DNA of 8,928 nt from an uncultured Collinsella sp. (GCA_937937835.1 CALDBJ010000010.1:1-8928), one strand, 5' to 3'; shown: positions 1 to 6,603, counted from the stretch's first letter. Notes: generated by a model from the letters alone, not told the origin. Numbers and translations: made by a program.

Positions 1-258
1 TGCGTTTGGCGGTCAGCCGTCGGCGCGCTTACACCAACATTTCCGACGCGATCGCTTGAACTAGAACTAAATGAAGAAGACAGGAATGTAGCCCTCGGCG
101 CTATCGCTGATCTAGATAAATCATCTAAAGGAGACGACAAGAAGGACTTTCTCGAAAAGGTCGAAAAGCTTTCGGCTATCGCAAAGAACGTTGGCCCATT
201 AGCGTCAATTGTGATTCCGCTGATTGAAGTGGCTATAAAGCAATTTCTTGGTAATTAA
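1..258 (+). CDS. 3' end of an unrecognised protein (5' end outside window)
   Basis: Frame 1 is open from the first base to TAA at 256-258 and gives the last 85 residues of a protein whose start lies upstream. The readable part has a charged stretch (LELELNEEDRN, then DKSSKGDDKKDF), a short amphipathic helix (LEKVEKLSAIAKNVG) and a C-terminal hydrophobic segment (PLASIVIPLIEVAIKQFLG). The codon pattern and moderate GC match the genes that follow and not the GC-rich surface-protein gene. The stop is 97 bp before the OLD-nuclease gene on the same strand, so the two could share a transcript. I do not recognise the family. The hydrophobic tail could be a packed helix or a membrane-associating segment. 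That it is a real coding end is inferred from the uninterrupted frame and plausible protein composition. Confidence 0.6.
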   Translation, partial: CVWRSAVGALTPTFPTRSLELELNEEDRNVALGAIADLDKSSKGDDKKDFLEKVEKLSAIAKNVGPLASIVIPLIEVAIKQFLGN

Positions 259-328
259 ATCAGTATGAAGACAAAGTGGTGGATGAGGACTATACGAGAT
301 ATATTCACCTAGTGGTTTCAAAAATGTT

Positions 329-348
329 TGATATAAACGGTAACGGAG
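329..348 (+). promoter_or_regulatory. Possible extended -10 promoter and RBS of the OLD-nuclease gene
   Basis: TGATATAAA at 329-337 fits an extended -10 element (TGn followed by TATAAA), but no convincing -35 is seen 16-18 bp upstream. GGAG at 345-348 lies 7 nt before the ATG at 356 and supports that start. The implied leader is very short, as it is for the Dcd-like gene at 6612. The genes could instead be read through from the gene ending at 258. Confidence 0.35.
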
Positions 349-355
349 TCTGGAA

Positions 356-2053
356 ATGGAACCTAACCTATATGTAAAAGATCTCTACATCGAGGGTTTC
401 AAAAAATTCGCATCACCAACTCATATTTCTCTATCTCCAGGCATTAACGTTCTCGCTGGTAATAATGATTCAGGCAAAAGCACAATTCTAGAGGCTCTTC
501 ATCTTGTACTGTCTGGTACATATCGCGGTGCATCGCTCAATCAAGCTCTCACTCAAGATTTATTTAATGTTGACAACGTCAATTGCTATTTCAATACGCT
601 GAAATGCGGGTCCGCTGTGATGCCGCCGTTAATTCGAATCGAAGCTACGTTCGATGGCAAAGATGTCCATCAAATAGCAAAATTTGAAGGTGACTACAAT
701 GCTGGTAAACAAAAACAATCCGGAATTGGAATTTTATTTTCGCTTAATCGCGAAGAATTTGGGTCGGAATTTGATCAATACGTAAAAGGGCTTGAAGGAA
801 ATGCCCTGCCTATCGAATATTATCGCGTTAAAAGGTATACATTTGCGCGCAGCGGATTAGTTACTTCCTCATTAAAGCTTCGATCTTGTCTGATCGACTC
901 TTCTGGATTCTCAAGGACTGGAAGTCAGCAGTCTTATATATCGCATCTTGCAAAAGACGTTTTAGATCATGATGGTCAAATTTCAGTCCTTCAGGCATAT
1001 CGACATTCTCGACTCCAATTTAATGAATGCAATGCTGTTAGCGCTGCAAATAAAGTGTTATCCGACAAGGTGAATAGCCTATCGGGAAAAGCAGTCAGCT
1101 TCCGCAGCGATATGGGGAATAAGCGAGCATGGGAGTCCGGCGTAGTTGCGGCCCTTGATTCAATATCGTTTTCACATGCCGGTGCCGGATCTCAAAATAT
1201 GGTTGAAGTTGAGTTGGCCCTAGCAAAAAACAGCGAAAACGGATCTAATGTAATTCTCCTCGAAGAGCCCGAAGCACACCTCTCGCACGCAAGTCTCAAT
1301 AAGCTACTGAATGGTATTTGTGATGAATTGAATAGCCAGCAAGCTGTAATTACTACACACAGTAGCTTTGTAGCAAATAAGTTATATCTCGGCAATCTTC
1401 TTATGGTTGGCCCGGATGGCACTACTACCAGTCTCCGCAACGGTTGCACTGATGACACCTACCATTTCTTTGAAAAACTTCCAGGCTACTCAACGCTTCG
1501 CTTTTTGCTATGTAAAGCGTGTTTTCTTGTAGAAGGTGATTCCGATGAGCTCATAGTACAGAGAGCGTATATGGATTCCCATAACGGTCGCCTTCCCATT
1601 CAAGATGGCATAGAGGTTATTTCAGTCGGCAATTCTGGTTCCAGATTTCTACAACTTGCTGATGCGGTTTCTCAGTTCGCTGTCGCTTTGACTGACAATG
1701 ACGGAAACATCGAGGCCAGAGAAAATCAATATAAGGCCTATAGTTTACTCGGCAAAGGCAAACCTGATGAGGACGCTAGAGTCGCTGTCAGTTTCCCAGA
1801 AAGGCTATTAAATCGAGGGTCAATTGACGGATACTCTTACAATACGCTTGAGCCTGAGCTAGTTGAAGCAAACGGGGTTGACTGCGTCAATCAGATATTG
1901 AGGAAAAGCTATAACACACGAGATAATTTGCTCCAATATATGAAAAGTCACAAAACTGAATGCGCGTACGAGTTTTTTAAAACAGGTACAGAAGTCACCT
2001 GGCCCGACTATATCACCCGTGCAATTGATTTCATTGATAGGGCCGTCGGGTGA
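356..2053 (+). CDS. OLD-family ATP-dependent endonuclease (AAA ATPase + TOPRIM), Gabija GajA-like
   Basis: This is a 565-residue protein with an ABC/SMC-type ATPase and a C-terminal TOPRIM nuclease domain, the architecture of class 2 OLD proteins such as GajA. Walker A is GNNDSGKST (35-43). A GAGSQ signature-like segment lies at 276-280, Walker B is VILLEEPE (299-306), and the H-loop is VITTHSS (331-337). The TOPRIM domain begins about residue 388, with the metal-binding glutamate in VEGDSDE (392-398), SVGNSGS (423-429) and the acidic pair in TDNDGN (446-451). The length is close to that of known GajA proteins. In Gabija, the ATPase domain controls a nuclease that nicks DNA and partners with a UvrD-like helicase. 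The next gene, 5 bp away, is such a helicase. GGAG at 345-348 supports the ATG start. All key residues look intact. Assignment to the OLD family is firm; assignment to Gabija proper is likely, with the short helicase as the main reservation. Confidence 0.88.
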   Translation: MEPNLYVKDLYIEGFKKFASPTHISLSPGINVLAGNNDSGKSTILEALHLVLSGTYRGASLNQALTQDLFNVDNVNCYFNTLKCGSAVMPPLIRIEATFDGKDVHQIAKFEGDYNAGKQKQSGIGILFSLNREEFGSEFDQYVKGLEGNALPIEYYRVKRYTFARSGLVTSSLKLRSCLIDSSGFSRTGSQQSYISHLAKDVLDHDGQISVLQAYRHSRLQFNECNAVSAANKVLSDKVNSLSGKAVSFRSDMGNKRAWESGVVAALDSISFSHAGAGSQNMVEVELALAKNSENGSNVILLEEPEAHLSHASLNKLLNGICDELNSQQAVITTHSSFVANKLYLGNLLMVGPDGTTTSLRNGCTDDTYHFFEKLPGYSTLRFLLCKACFLVEGDSDELIVQRAYMDSHNGRLPIQDGIEVISVGNSGSRFLQLADAVSQFAVALTDNDGNIEARENQYKAYSLLGKGKPDEDARVAVSFPERLLNRGSIDGYSYNTLEPELVEANGVDCVNQILRKSYNTRDNLLQYMKSHKTECAYEFFKTGTEVTWPDYITRAIDFIDRAVG

Positions 2054-2058
2054 TTTAG

Positions 2059-3192
2059 ATGTCCGGTGTATTCTATGACGCCGCGGCGGGATCTGGTAAA
2101 ACAACGTATCTCGCTAGATTGGCTGTCGAGCATCGTAATGGTCACGTGCTTCTCACAACATTCACTGATGCCAATAGCGATGAACTAAACCGAGTTCTTC
2201 TAAATGAAGTTGGTGGCATCCCTGATACGATTGACGTCATGCCTTGGTATACGTTCCTTCTAAACGAGTGCATAAGACCATTTCAGGGCGCATTTGGGGC
2301 GCTTGCAAATGAACCCATCGCCGGCATCGACCTCGTAAGCACCGCATCCGCATTAAGGACCAGGAAAACTGAATTGCGCCATTATGCTTGCCGACATAAT
2401 GGTGATAACAAGATCAAAATATTTAGCGACAAACTTGCAGAACTCGCACTTTATATTAATGAGATTACAAACGGAGACGTTATTGATCGTCTATCTCGTT
2501 TATACACCATGATTTGTATCGACGAAATCCAAGATATGTCTGGTTATGATCTTGATCTTATCGCAAACATGCTCTGCGATATTAGCGATATGCGCTTTGC
2601 GGGCGATCAGCGACAAGCAACTTTTCATACGGCCAACGTTAATAAGAACAAGTCATACCGCAAGTCGGGGTTTGGTCAATATATTAAGGACAAACACCTT
2701 AACTGCACCGTCGATATCGAAACACTTCGATTCTGCCACCGTTGTCCCCAGGATATTGTGGATTTGGCCGATACCCTGTATCCGGAGTTTCCTTCAACTG
2801 TTTCGACAAGGGATACGCTCGAAGACAGTATTAAATCTCCCATAAGACTCGTTAGAGAATCAGACGCTAACAATTACAGCAACCGTTACAGTGCTGTGAG
2901 CCTTGTCTATGACAGAAGGACCAAAACTCCCCCGGGGATTCAGGCAAATAACATGGGCGCTGTAAAAGGGCTATCTTTTGACAATGTTCTCCTATTTCCG
3001 ACTGCCAATATGCGGAACTGGCTCTTTGACCATAGTGCTCGCCTATCTGAAGCCACAAGAGCGAAGCTCTACGTTGCAATCACACGTGCAAGGTCAAGCC
3101 TAGCAATTGTGGTGTCGGATGATTTCCAGTCTCAGGCGCTTGACGCATGGCAAATATGGAAGCCTGGCGACCTTAACATGGAAAAGAACTGA
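2059..3192 (+). CDS. Compact UvrD/PcrA-type SF1 helicase, Gabija GajB-like
   Basis: A 377-residue SF1A helicase-like protein. The motifs appear in order: Walker A DAAAGSGKTT (7-16), motif Ia TTFTDANSDEL (33-43), motif II IDEIQD (154-159), motif III AGDQRQ (181-186), a motif IV-like LRFCHRC (223-229), motif V VKGLSFDNV (302-310) and motif VI LYVAITRAR (337-345). UvrD and PcrA proteins exceed 650 residues and GajB is about 500, so the 1B and 2B accessory domains must be largely reduced. The gene starts 5 bp after the nuclease stop and has only a weak GGG-rich ribosome site in the end of that gene, so translation is probably coupled. The intact ATPase motifs argue for an active DNA-dependent ATPase that activates or guides the upstream nuclease. 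Real helicase unwinding by such a minimal protein is uncertain. Confidence in the family is high and in the exact system name moderate. Confidence 0.87.
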   Translation: MSGVFYDAAAGSGKTTYLARLAVEHRNGHVLLTTFTDANSDELNRVLLNEVGGIPDTIDVMPWYTFLLNECIRPFQGAFGALANEPIAGIDLVSTASALRTRKTELRHYACRHNGDNKIKIFSDKLAELALYINEITNGDVIDRLSRLYTMICIDEIQDMSGYDLDLIANMLCDISDMRFAGDQRQATFHTANVNKNKSYRKSGFGQYIKDKHLNCTVDIETLRFCHRCPQDIVDLADTLYPEFPSTVSTRDTLEDSIKSPIRLVRESDANNYSNRYSAVSLVYDRRTKTPPGIQANNMGAVKGLSFDNVLLFPTANMRNWLFDHSARLSEATRAKLYVAITRARSSLAIVVSDDFQSQALDAWQIWKPGDLNMEKN

Positions 3193-3281
3193 TCAGGAAA
3201 TACTGATTTTGGGGTTCCTAAAACAAAGCCATAACAATCTTGTCAGCGATTCAGAATAATTGATTTAAAAAAGGGATTTTA

Positions 3282-3986
3282 ATGATGAACATAGATTCGA
3301 AGTATTCACTCGATTTATATTGTCAGTCTTATTGGGATTATTATCTGGCAATTGAGGAACGATTTTCTCATACGGAGCGATATTGTGCTTTTTCCGAGCG
3401 AAACCGTGACGCATTTTCTATTGAATATTTGACTCTCTATTTAGCTGCGTGCGGTGAGATAGATTCCTTAGGAAAAGAGATCGTTCGGCAACTATTTCCC
3501 AATGTCGACCTTAATAAATGCACCATAAGCAAATGGGGGTATTATCTAGGCGAAGCATTTCCCAATCTTGGGATTAAGACCGTTGAGTTCAATCGAAAGT
3601 TCAAATTTCGACCCTTCGATGGCTGGAAGCAGGTTAAAAGCGAGAATAAAAATGGTAGTGCATATTACAAACGCGCTGATAACTCCAAACCCTTAACTTG
3701 GTGGACCGACTACAACAGCGTCAAACACAATAGGGTAGTAATTGACGAGAACACAGGGGTCGGTAATTATGAGAAGGCAAGTCAAGGAAATCTTCTTAGA
3801 GCCATTGGGGCCCTTTTTCTTATGAATAGACTCATGATGTTAGAAATTGACAAAGATGGCTATTCTTCAATAAGGCATTCGAGCTTATTTAGGTTGTGCG
3901 GCTCAATTGATGAAGCTAAATCTACTTTGTTCTATAGCAGCGATGGCCACCCATGCATGCGTGTCGAGGAGCCTCCTTCGGAATAA
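3282..3986 (+). CDS. Hypothetical protein with W-x-x-Y-N-x-x-K-H-x-R motif (HEPN-like candidate)
   Basis: A 234-residue soluble protein with no signal peptide. The N-terminal half is probably helical and rich in aromatic residues (YCQSYWDYYLAIEERFSHTE, 13-32). The most distinctive feature is a central WWTDYNSVKHNR segment (140-151), followed by a helix (KASQGNLLRAIGALFLMNRL, 165-184). A conserved-looking N-x-x-K-H-x-R after an aromatic cluster recalls uncharacterised HEPN-type proteins of defence loci, but the classical R-x4-6-H arrangement is not present, so the HEPN label is speculative. It starts 89 bp after the helicase gene. AAGGGAT at 3271-3277 serves either ATG 3282 or ATG 3285. Base composition matches the two preceding genes and differs sharply from the next one, suggesting it belongs to the same acquired cassette. 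A weak TTGTCA element at 3240-3245 hints at separate transcription. Confidence 0.7.
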   Translation: MMNIDSKYSLDLYCQSYWDYYLAIEERFSHTERYCAFSERNRDAFSIEYLTLYLAACGEIDSLGKEIVRQLFPNVDLNKCTISKWGYYLGEAFPNLGIKTVEFNRKFKFRPFDGWKQVKSENKNGSAYYKRADNSKPLTWWTDYNSVKHNRVVIDENTGVGNYEKASQGNLLRAIGALFLMNRLMMLEIDKDGYSSIRHSSLFRLCGSIDEAKSTLFYSSDGHPCMRVEEPPSE

Positions 3987-4063
3987 CGAAATATGCCCCT
4001 TCCTTTCACCGACTGGCAAAACGATTTACACCTAATTTCGGGGGTTCGATCACAGTTTTCTTC

Positions 4064-4091
4064 TTTGCCCCTTTCTCGATCTCGCTACACT
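4064..4091 (+). promoter_or_regulatory. Weak candidate promoter of the surface-protein gene
   Basis: TTTGCC (4064-4069) and TACACT (4086-4091), separated by 16 bp, resemble a sigma-70-type promoter 69 bp before the chosen start. The -35 match is poor. Nothing else in 3987-4159 looks like a gene. Confidence 0.3.
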
Positions 4092-4159
4092 AATTACTGC
4101 TGCTACCAGGTAGTTTTCTGGCGCAGTTCCCATTGGCTCTAGCGAAGATCGGAGCGGTT

Positions 4160-5248
4160 ATGTTTGCTGCCGCGTTCCACACTAGCCGTCACTACATCCT
4201 GTTTACTGCCATGGCCTGCCTATGCGTTTTGCTGGGCGGGCCTTCTTATGCCGCGGGCGCGGAGAGCCTGTTCATTGCGGGCGCCACGTACTACGAGCCG
4301 GGCGCGTCGGGCCCCGGGTGGGCTTGGACCGATGCCGACCATCTGGAGCTTAACGGCTACACGGGCGAGGCCATCGGCGCCGGCGGTGACCTGGTGGTGA
4401 CACTGACCGGGCAGAACTCTGTTGTCGAGACGAGCGCGCCCGACGTGGACATCTCGCGTTGCGGCATGGAGGTGTGGGGCGATCTGACGCTCCACGGCAC
4501 CGGGTCGCTGGTGGCCACGGGCTCGCAGTGCGGAATCTACGTGTCGGGGACGCTCGCGGTGGACGGCTGCAAGGTTGATACGCGGGCCGATGGCGCCGGT
4601 ATCGCGGATGCGTGGGTGGCCGGCGTGATCGCGGACGGTCTTGCCGTTCGCGGCGGTGGGCGCGTTGTCGCCGCGGGCGCGGGCTCCGGGGCGGGCGTGC
4701 GCACCTATGGTGTGTGTCTGCTTGGCGGGGCTGCCGGCGGTGGCGCGGCCGGGCAGCTTACCGTCGATGCGTCCTGGCTGGATGCATACGCCGCCGTCGG
4801 CGGCGTCGCCTGCCTGAGCGGGTCGCTTGCATCCGCGCGCTTTGTGGCGCCTGCGGGCGGGGCCTTTGGCGCAGGCGGCGTGGTGGATGCCGAAGGGTCC
4901 GTGGCAGCGCGTGTGACGATCGAGCCCGTGGATGCCACGGCGTTCGCGGGGGAGACCGGTGGGCCCGACGTGCCGGGCGATGGCCCGTCCGCCCCTGGCA
5001 CCGACCCCGCTACCGGCGTGCCAGCTGCGGATCCGTCGACGAATCCCACACAAAAGCCCGCGGCCGCGACTAAGACGGTGACCACGACCACAGTGACCAA
5101 CACCACGGCCGCCAAGGCCTCCAGGCCCAAGGCCGCCACCGCGACGACCGTCTCGCTCCCCAAGACCAGCGACACAAATTGGATCGCCGTGTCCCTAACG
5201 CTATTTCTGCTTGGCACAGCGTTCCTCACCACCTCACATTGTTGCTGA
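4160..5248 (+). CDS. Secreted LPXTG-type surface protein with repetitive beta-helix-like body
   Basis: A 362-residue exported protein. I chose ATG 4160 because GGAG at 4151-4154 sits 5 nt before it; the frame also allows a TTG at 4133. The signal peptide is about residues 1-33 (hydrophobic ILFTAMACLCVLLGG, cleavage near SYAAGA). The body is rich in Gly, Ala and Val, with repeated short strands such as GDLTLHGTGSLVATG and SGTLAVDGC, as in right-handed beta-helix or carbohydrate-binding repeat proteins. A Pro/Thr/Ala-rich wall-spanning linker (TKTVTTTTVTNTT) follows, then the sorting signal LPKTSD and one hydrophobic helix. Sortase would cleave after Thr and attach the protein to peptidoglycan. 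The tail after the helix is FLTTSHCC, with no Lys/Arg cluster, which is unusual and may weaken retention. The gene is far GC-richer than its neighbours, so it may be native chromosome between acquired modules. The ligand is unknown. Confidence 0.82.
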   Translation: MFAAAFHTSRHYILFTAMACLCVLLGGPSYAAGAESLFIAGATYYEPGASGPGWAWTDADHLELNGYTGEAIGAGGDLVVTLTGQNSVVETSAPDVDISRCGMEVWGDLTLHGTGSLVATGSQCGIYVSGTLAVDGCKVDTRADGAGIADAWVAGVIADGLAVRGGGRVVAAGAGSGAGVRTYGVCLLGGAAGGGAAGQLTVDASWLDAYAAVGGVACLSGSLASARFVAPAGGAFGAGGVVDAEGSVAARVTIEPVDATAFAGETGGPDVPGDGPSAPGTDPATGVPAADPSTNPTQKPAAATKTVTTTTVTNTTAAKASRPKAATATTVSLPKTSDTNWIAVSLTLFLLGTAFLTTSHCC

Positions 5249-5261
5249 TGTGGTGAGGAAC
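5221..5261 (+). repeat. 12-bp inverted repeat spanning the stop of the surface-protein gene
   Basis: GTTCCTCACCAC (5221-5232) pairs perfectly with GTGGTGAGGAAC (5250-5261) around a 17-nt loop that contains the TGA stop (5246-5248). No T-tract follows, so it is not a typical terminator. The left arm encodes the last residues of the surface protein. Confidence 0.7.
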
Positions 5262-5299
5262 ATCTGGCTTAAATGTAGGAGTTTTGCAGACGCTTTAGA

Positions 5300-5333
5300 G
5301 GCAACGCTTTCAGTGAAGGAGCGTTGCCTTTTT
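5300..5333 (+). terminator. Rho-independent terminator after the surface-protein gene
   Basis: GGCAACGC (5300-5307) pairs with GCGTTGCC (5321-5328), an 8-bp perfect stem with a 13-nt loop, directly followed by TTTTT (5329-5333). It separates the surface-protein gene from the AbiF locus. Confidence 0.88.
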
Positions 5334-5392
5334 CATGCGAGCAATGCCGGACGTGCTGGTAATGTGTGCCGGTGGATACTCAGTGCATGTGC

Positions 5393-5421
5393 TTGACGGG
5401 GCGCAAGTTTGAAGATAGCAT
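5393..5421 (+). promoter_or_regulatory. Sigma-70-type promoter of the AbiF-associated RNA
   Basis: TTGACG (5393-5398) and TAGCAT (5416-5421) are separated by exactly 17 bp, the best promoter match in the window. Transcription would start near 5428 and run into the structured RNA ending at the hairpin and T-tract at 5468-5496. Confidence 0.65.
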
Positions 5422-5427
5422 CATGTC

Positions 5428-5496
5428 AGTGATTAGGGTCCAGAAACTTTCGATGCCTGGAACCGGAGGGGAGCCTGCGGGTTCCCCTTTTATTTT
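5428..5496 (+). ncRNA. Predicted small RNA upstream of the Abi_2 gene (AbiF-RNA-like antitoxin)
   Basis: About 70 nt lie between the -10 element and a T-rich end. Two helices can be drawn by hand. GGTCCAG (5437-5443) pairs with CTGGAACC (5457-5464) with one bulged A and a 13-nt loop. GGGGAGCC (5468-5475) pairs with GGTTCCCC (5480-5487), including one G-T wobble and a 4-nt loop, followed by TTTTATTTT (5488-5496). GGAACC (5459-5464) can alternatively pair with GGTTCC (5480-5485), so two conformations or a pseudoknot are possible. The Abi_2 start codon is 14 nt after the T-tract. Structured RNAs directly upstream of abiF genes are known, and some act as RNA antitoxins of the HEPN toxin. The 5' end is inferred from the promoter and could be off by several bases. 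The gene could also be read as a simple leader attenuator. Confidence 0.62.
5468..5496 (+). terminator. Hairpin and T-tract ending the AbiF-associated RNA
   Basis: An 8-bp stem (5468-5475 with 5480-5487, one wobble) with a TGCG loop precedes TTTTATTTT. It would end most transcripts from the 5393-5421 promoter before the toxin gene, so toxin expression would depend on read-through. Confidence 0.75.
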
Positions 5497-5510
5497 CTGG
5501 AAGAGCGACG

Positions 5511-6023
5511 ATGCCCAAAGAATTTCTTACCTACCAGCAGCAGATGGAGAAGCTCAGAAGCTCCGGCCTCAGAATCGAGGACGAAGAGGTTTGCCGAAGG
5601 GTGCTTGCGGACATCGGCTATTTCCCGGTCGTGAACGGCTACCAGTCGTTTTTCCGCGACCCGAGCACCCGGGTATACCGCGAAGGTGCCACTTTTGGAG
5701 ACATCCTTGCGCTTTACGATTTCGACGTCGAGCTTAGGGAGATAATGCTCGATGCGCTGCTCAAGGTCGAGGCGAAGATCAGGTCGGCGCTGGCCTACGA
5801 GTTCTGCGCTGCATATGGCGAGTCCCAGAGCAAGTATCTAGACGCCCGCTGTTACGCGACGTCGAAGGGCGCGAAGCGTGTTCTCCCAAAGCTGCTAAAC
5901 ATGCTTGACTATATCGCCAACAAGGATACCAGCCACGAATACCTTGCCTACTACCGCAGGGCATATAAGAACGTGCCGCTATGGGTCGCCGTGAACGCCA
6001 TGACCTTCGGACAGACTTCATAA
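5511..6023 (+). CDS. N-terminal half of Abi_2 protein
   Basis: This 170-residue product ends in AMTFGQTS. It contains the conserved N-terminal Abi_2 elements: FLTYQQQ (5-11), IGYFPVVNGYQSFF (35-48), ALYDFDVELREIML (67-80), and the helix AKIRSALAYEFCAAYG (88-103), where other members often carry R-x4-6-H but Glu97 replaces the histidine here. It lacks the RNVCAH ribonuclease motif, so alone it should not have HEPN activity. It could still bind the upstream RNA, which is an inference only. GGAAGAG at 5499-5505 gives a clear translation start. An alternative view is that it is simply the translated part of a dead gene. Confidence 0.6.
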   Translation: MPKEFLTYQQQMEKLRSSGLRIEDEEVCRRVLADIGYFPVVNGYQSFFRDPSTRVYREGATFGDILALYDFDVELREIMLDALLKVEAKIRSALAYEFCAAYGESQSKYLDARCYATSKGAKRVLPKLLNMLDYIANKDTSHEYLAYYRRAYKNVPLWVAVNAMTFGQTS

Positions 6024-6443
6024 ATGCTCACGGCGCTCAGGGACAGCGAGAAGGCCAAGATTGCTAAGAGGTTCGGGGTGGGAAACCCGAAAGAACTCTC
6101 GTCGTTTATCCGCGTACTCGCCCTCTACAGGAACGTCTGCGCGCATGGAGAGCGTCTCTTCTCCCACAGGTGTCACGTCGAGATTCCTGACACGGCCTTG
6201 CACGCCAAGCTCGGCATCGAAAAGATTGGGCCGGATTACGCTTGCGGCAAGGTAGACGTTTTCTCGGCAGTGATCACTCTTCGATACCTCCTTCGCGACG
6301 ACGAGTTCAAGACATTCAAGGCCAAGCTCGTCAAGTGCGTTAACGGATATTTGTCATTGGATGAGAGTATCGGCGAGGAGCGCCTCCTTGAGGCCATGGG
6401 TTTCCCGGCCGAATGGAAGAAGATAACTAGGTATAAAATTTAG
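6024..6443 (+). CDS. C-terminal half of Abi_2 protein with HEPN R-x4-H motif
   Basis: The frame resumes at ATG 6024, directly after TAA 6021-6023, and gives 139 residues ending at TAG 6443. It holds the HEPN catalytic segment YRNVCAHGERLF (R36, H41 counted from this Met) and the typical Abi_2 C-terminal helices (VDVFSAVITLRYLLRDDE, 77-94). There is no real Shine-Dalgarno sequence, only GGA at 6009-6011, so expression would depend on re-initiation after the stop or on read-through. There is no sign of decay: the frame is clean to the end and the motif is intact. That suggests the interruption is recent or tolerated. No terminator is obvious directly after 6443. Confidence 0.55.
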   Translation: MLTALRDSEKAKIAKRFGVGNPKELSSFIRVLALYRNVCAHGERLFSHRCHVEIPDTALHAKLGIEKIGPDYACGKVDVFSAVITLRYLLRDDEFKTFKAKLVKCVNGYLSLDESIGEERLLEAMGFPAEWKKITRYKI

Positions 6444-6578
6444 ATTCGACCCGCCTAAAAGTATCCGTTGCGTTATCAATCGAGGTGCTTCGATCCAGGC
6501 TACGAGGGTGTTCGCTTAGATTGAGGGCTCACTTCCCCTATGTCCCCTTTGGGGGCAGTCACTGTTGTTATGCCTTGG

Positions 6579-6603
6579 TGCTATACTCGGAGGCCTAAGG
6601 AAG
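6579..6603 (+). promoter_or_regulatory. Extended -10 promoter and RBS deciding the Dcd-like start
   Basis: TGCTATACT (6579-6587) is an extended -10 element; the corresponding -35 (TCACTG, 6559-6564) is weak. AAGGAAG (6597-6603) is a strong ribosome site 8 nt before ATG 6612. The -10 lies inside the longer open frame that begins at 6540, so the upstream ATGs would not be on the transcript. Confidence 0.6.

Larger units (their letters stand above)
5511..6443 (+). pseudogene. Abi_2 (AbiD/AbiF) family HEPN abortive-infection protein, interrupted by in-frame TAA
   Basis: A full-length Abi_2 protein of about 310 codons can be read from ATG 5511 to TAG 6443 if one TAA (6021-6023) is read through; both sides are in the same frame. 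N-terminal family features are FLTYQQQMEKL, the glycine/tyrosine-rich IGYFPVVNGYQSFF and ALYDFDVELR. The C-terminal part carries LYRNVCAHGERLF with the HEPN R-x4-H ribonuclease motif. The stop falls in the normally continuous segment TFGQTS-stop-MLTALRDSEKAKIAKRFG and needs only a single-base change from, for example, AAA. GGAAGAG (5499-5505) is a good ribosome site 5 nt before the start. AbiF-type proteins are RNA-cleaving toxins held in check by the RNA encoded just upstream, which is present here. Either the toxin is inactivated, or the halves are made separately (TAA is directly followed by ATG), or the base is a sequencing error. Confidence 0.8.

Noticed and set aside
4133..4159. TTG start 27 nt upstream for the surface protein
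   Set aside because: ATG 4160 has GGAG at the right distance and gives a signal peptide of normal length.
4220..5232. Long open frames on the minus strand and in another + frame across the surface-protein gene
   Set aside because: They arise because very GC-rich DNA has few stop codons. Their products are Arg/Pro/Ala-rich with no recognisable domain, while the 4160-5248 frame has a signal peptide and sorting signal.
5366..5737. Open frame overlapping the AbiF RNA and the Abi_2 start
   Set aside because: It runs through the promoter and terminator hairpin in a different frame from Abi_2, and its product is basic and low in recognisable structure.
6543..6555. CCCC-TTT-GGGG mini hairpin before the Dcd-like gene as terminator of the Abi_2 gene
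   Set aside because: The stem is only 4 bp, with no T-tract after it, so it is too weak to call.
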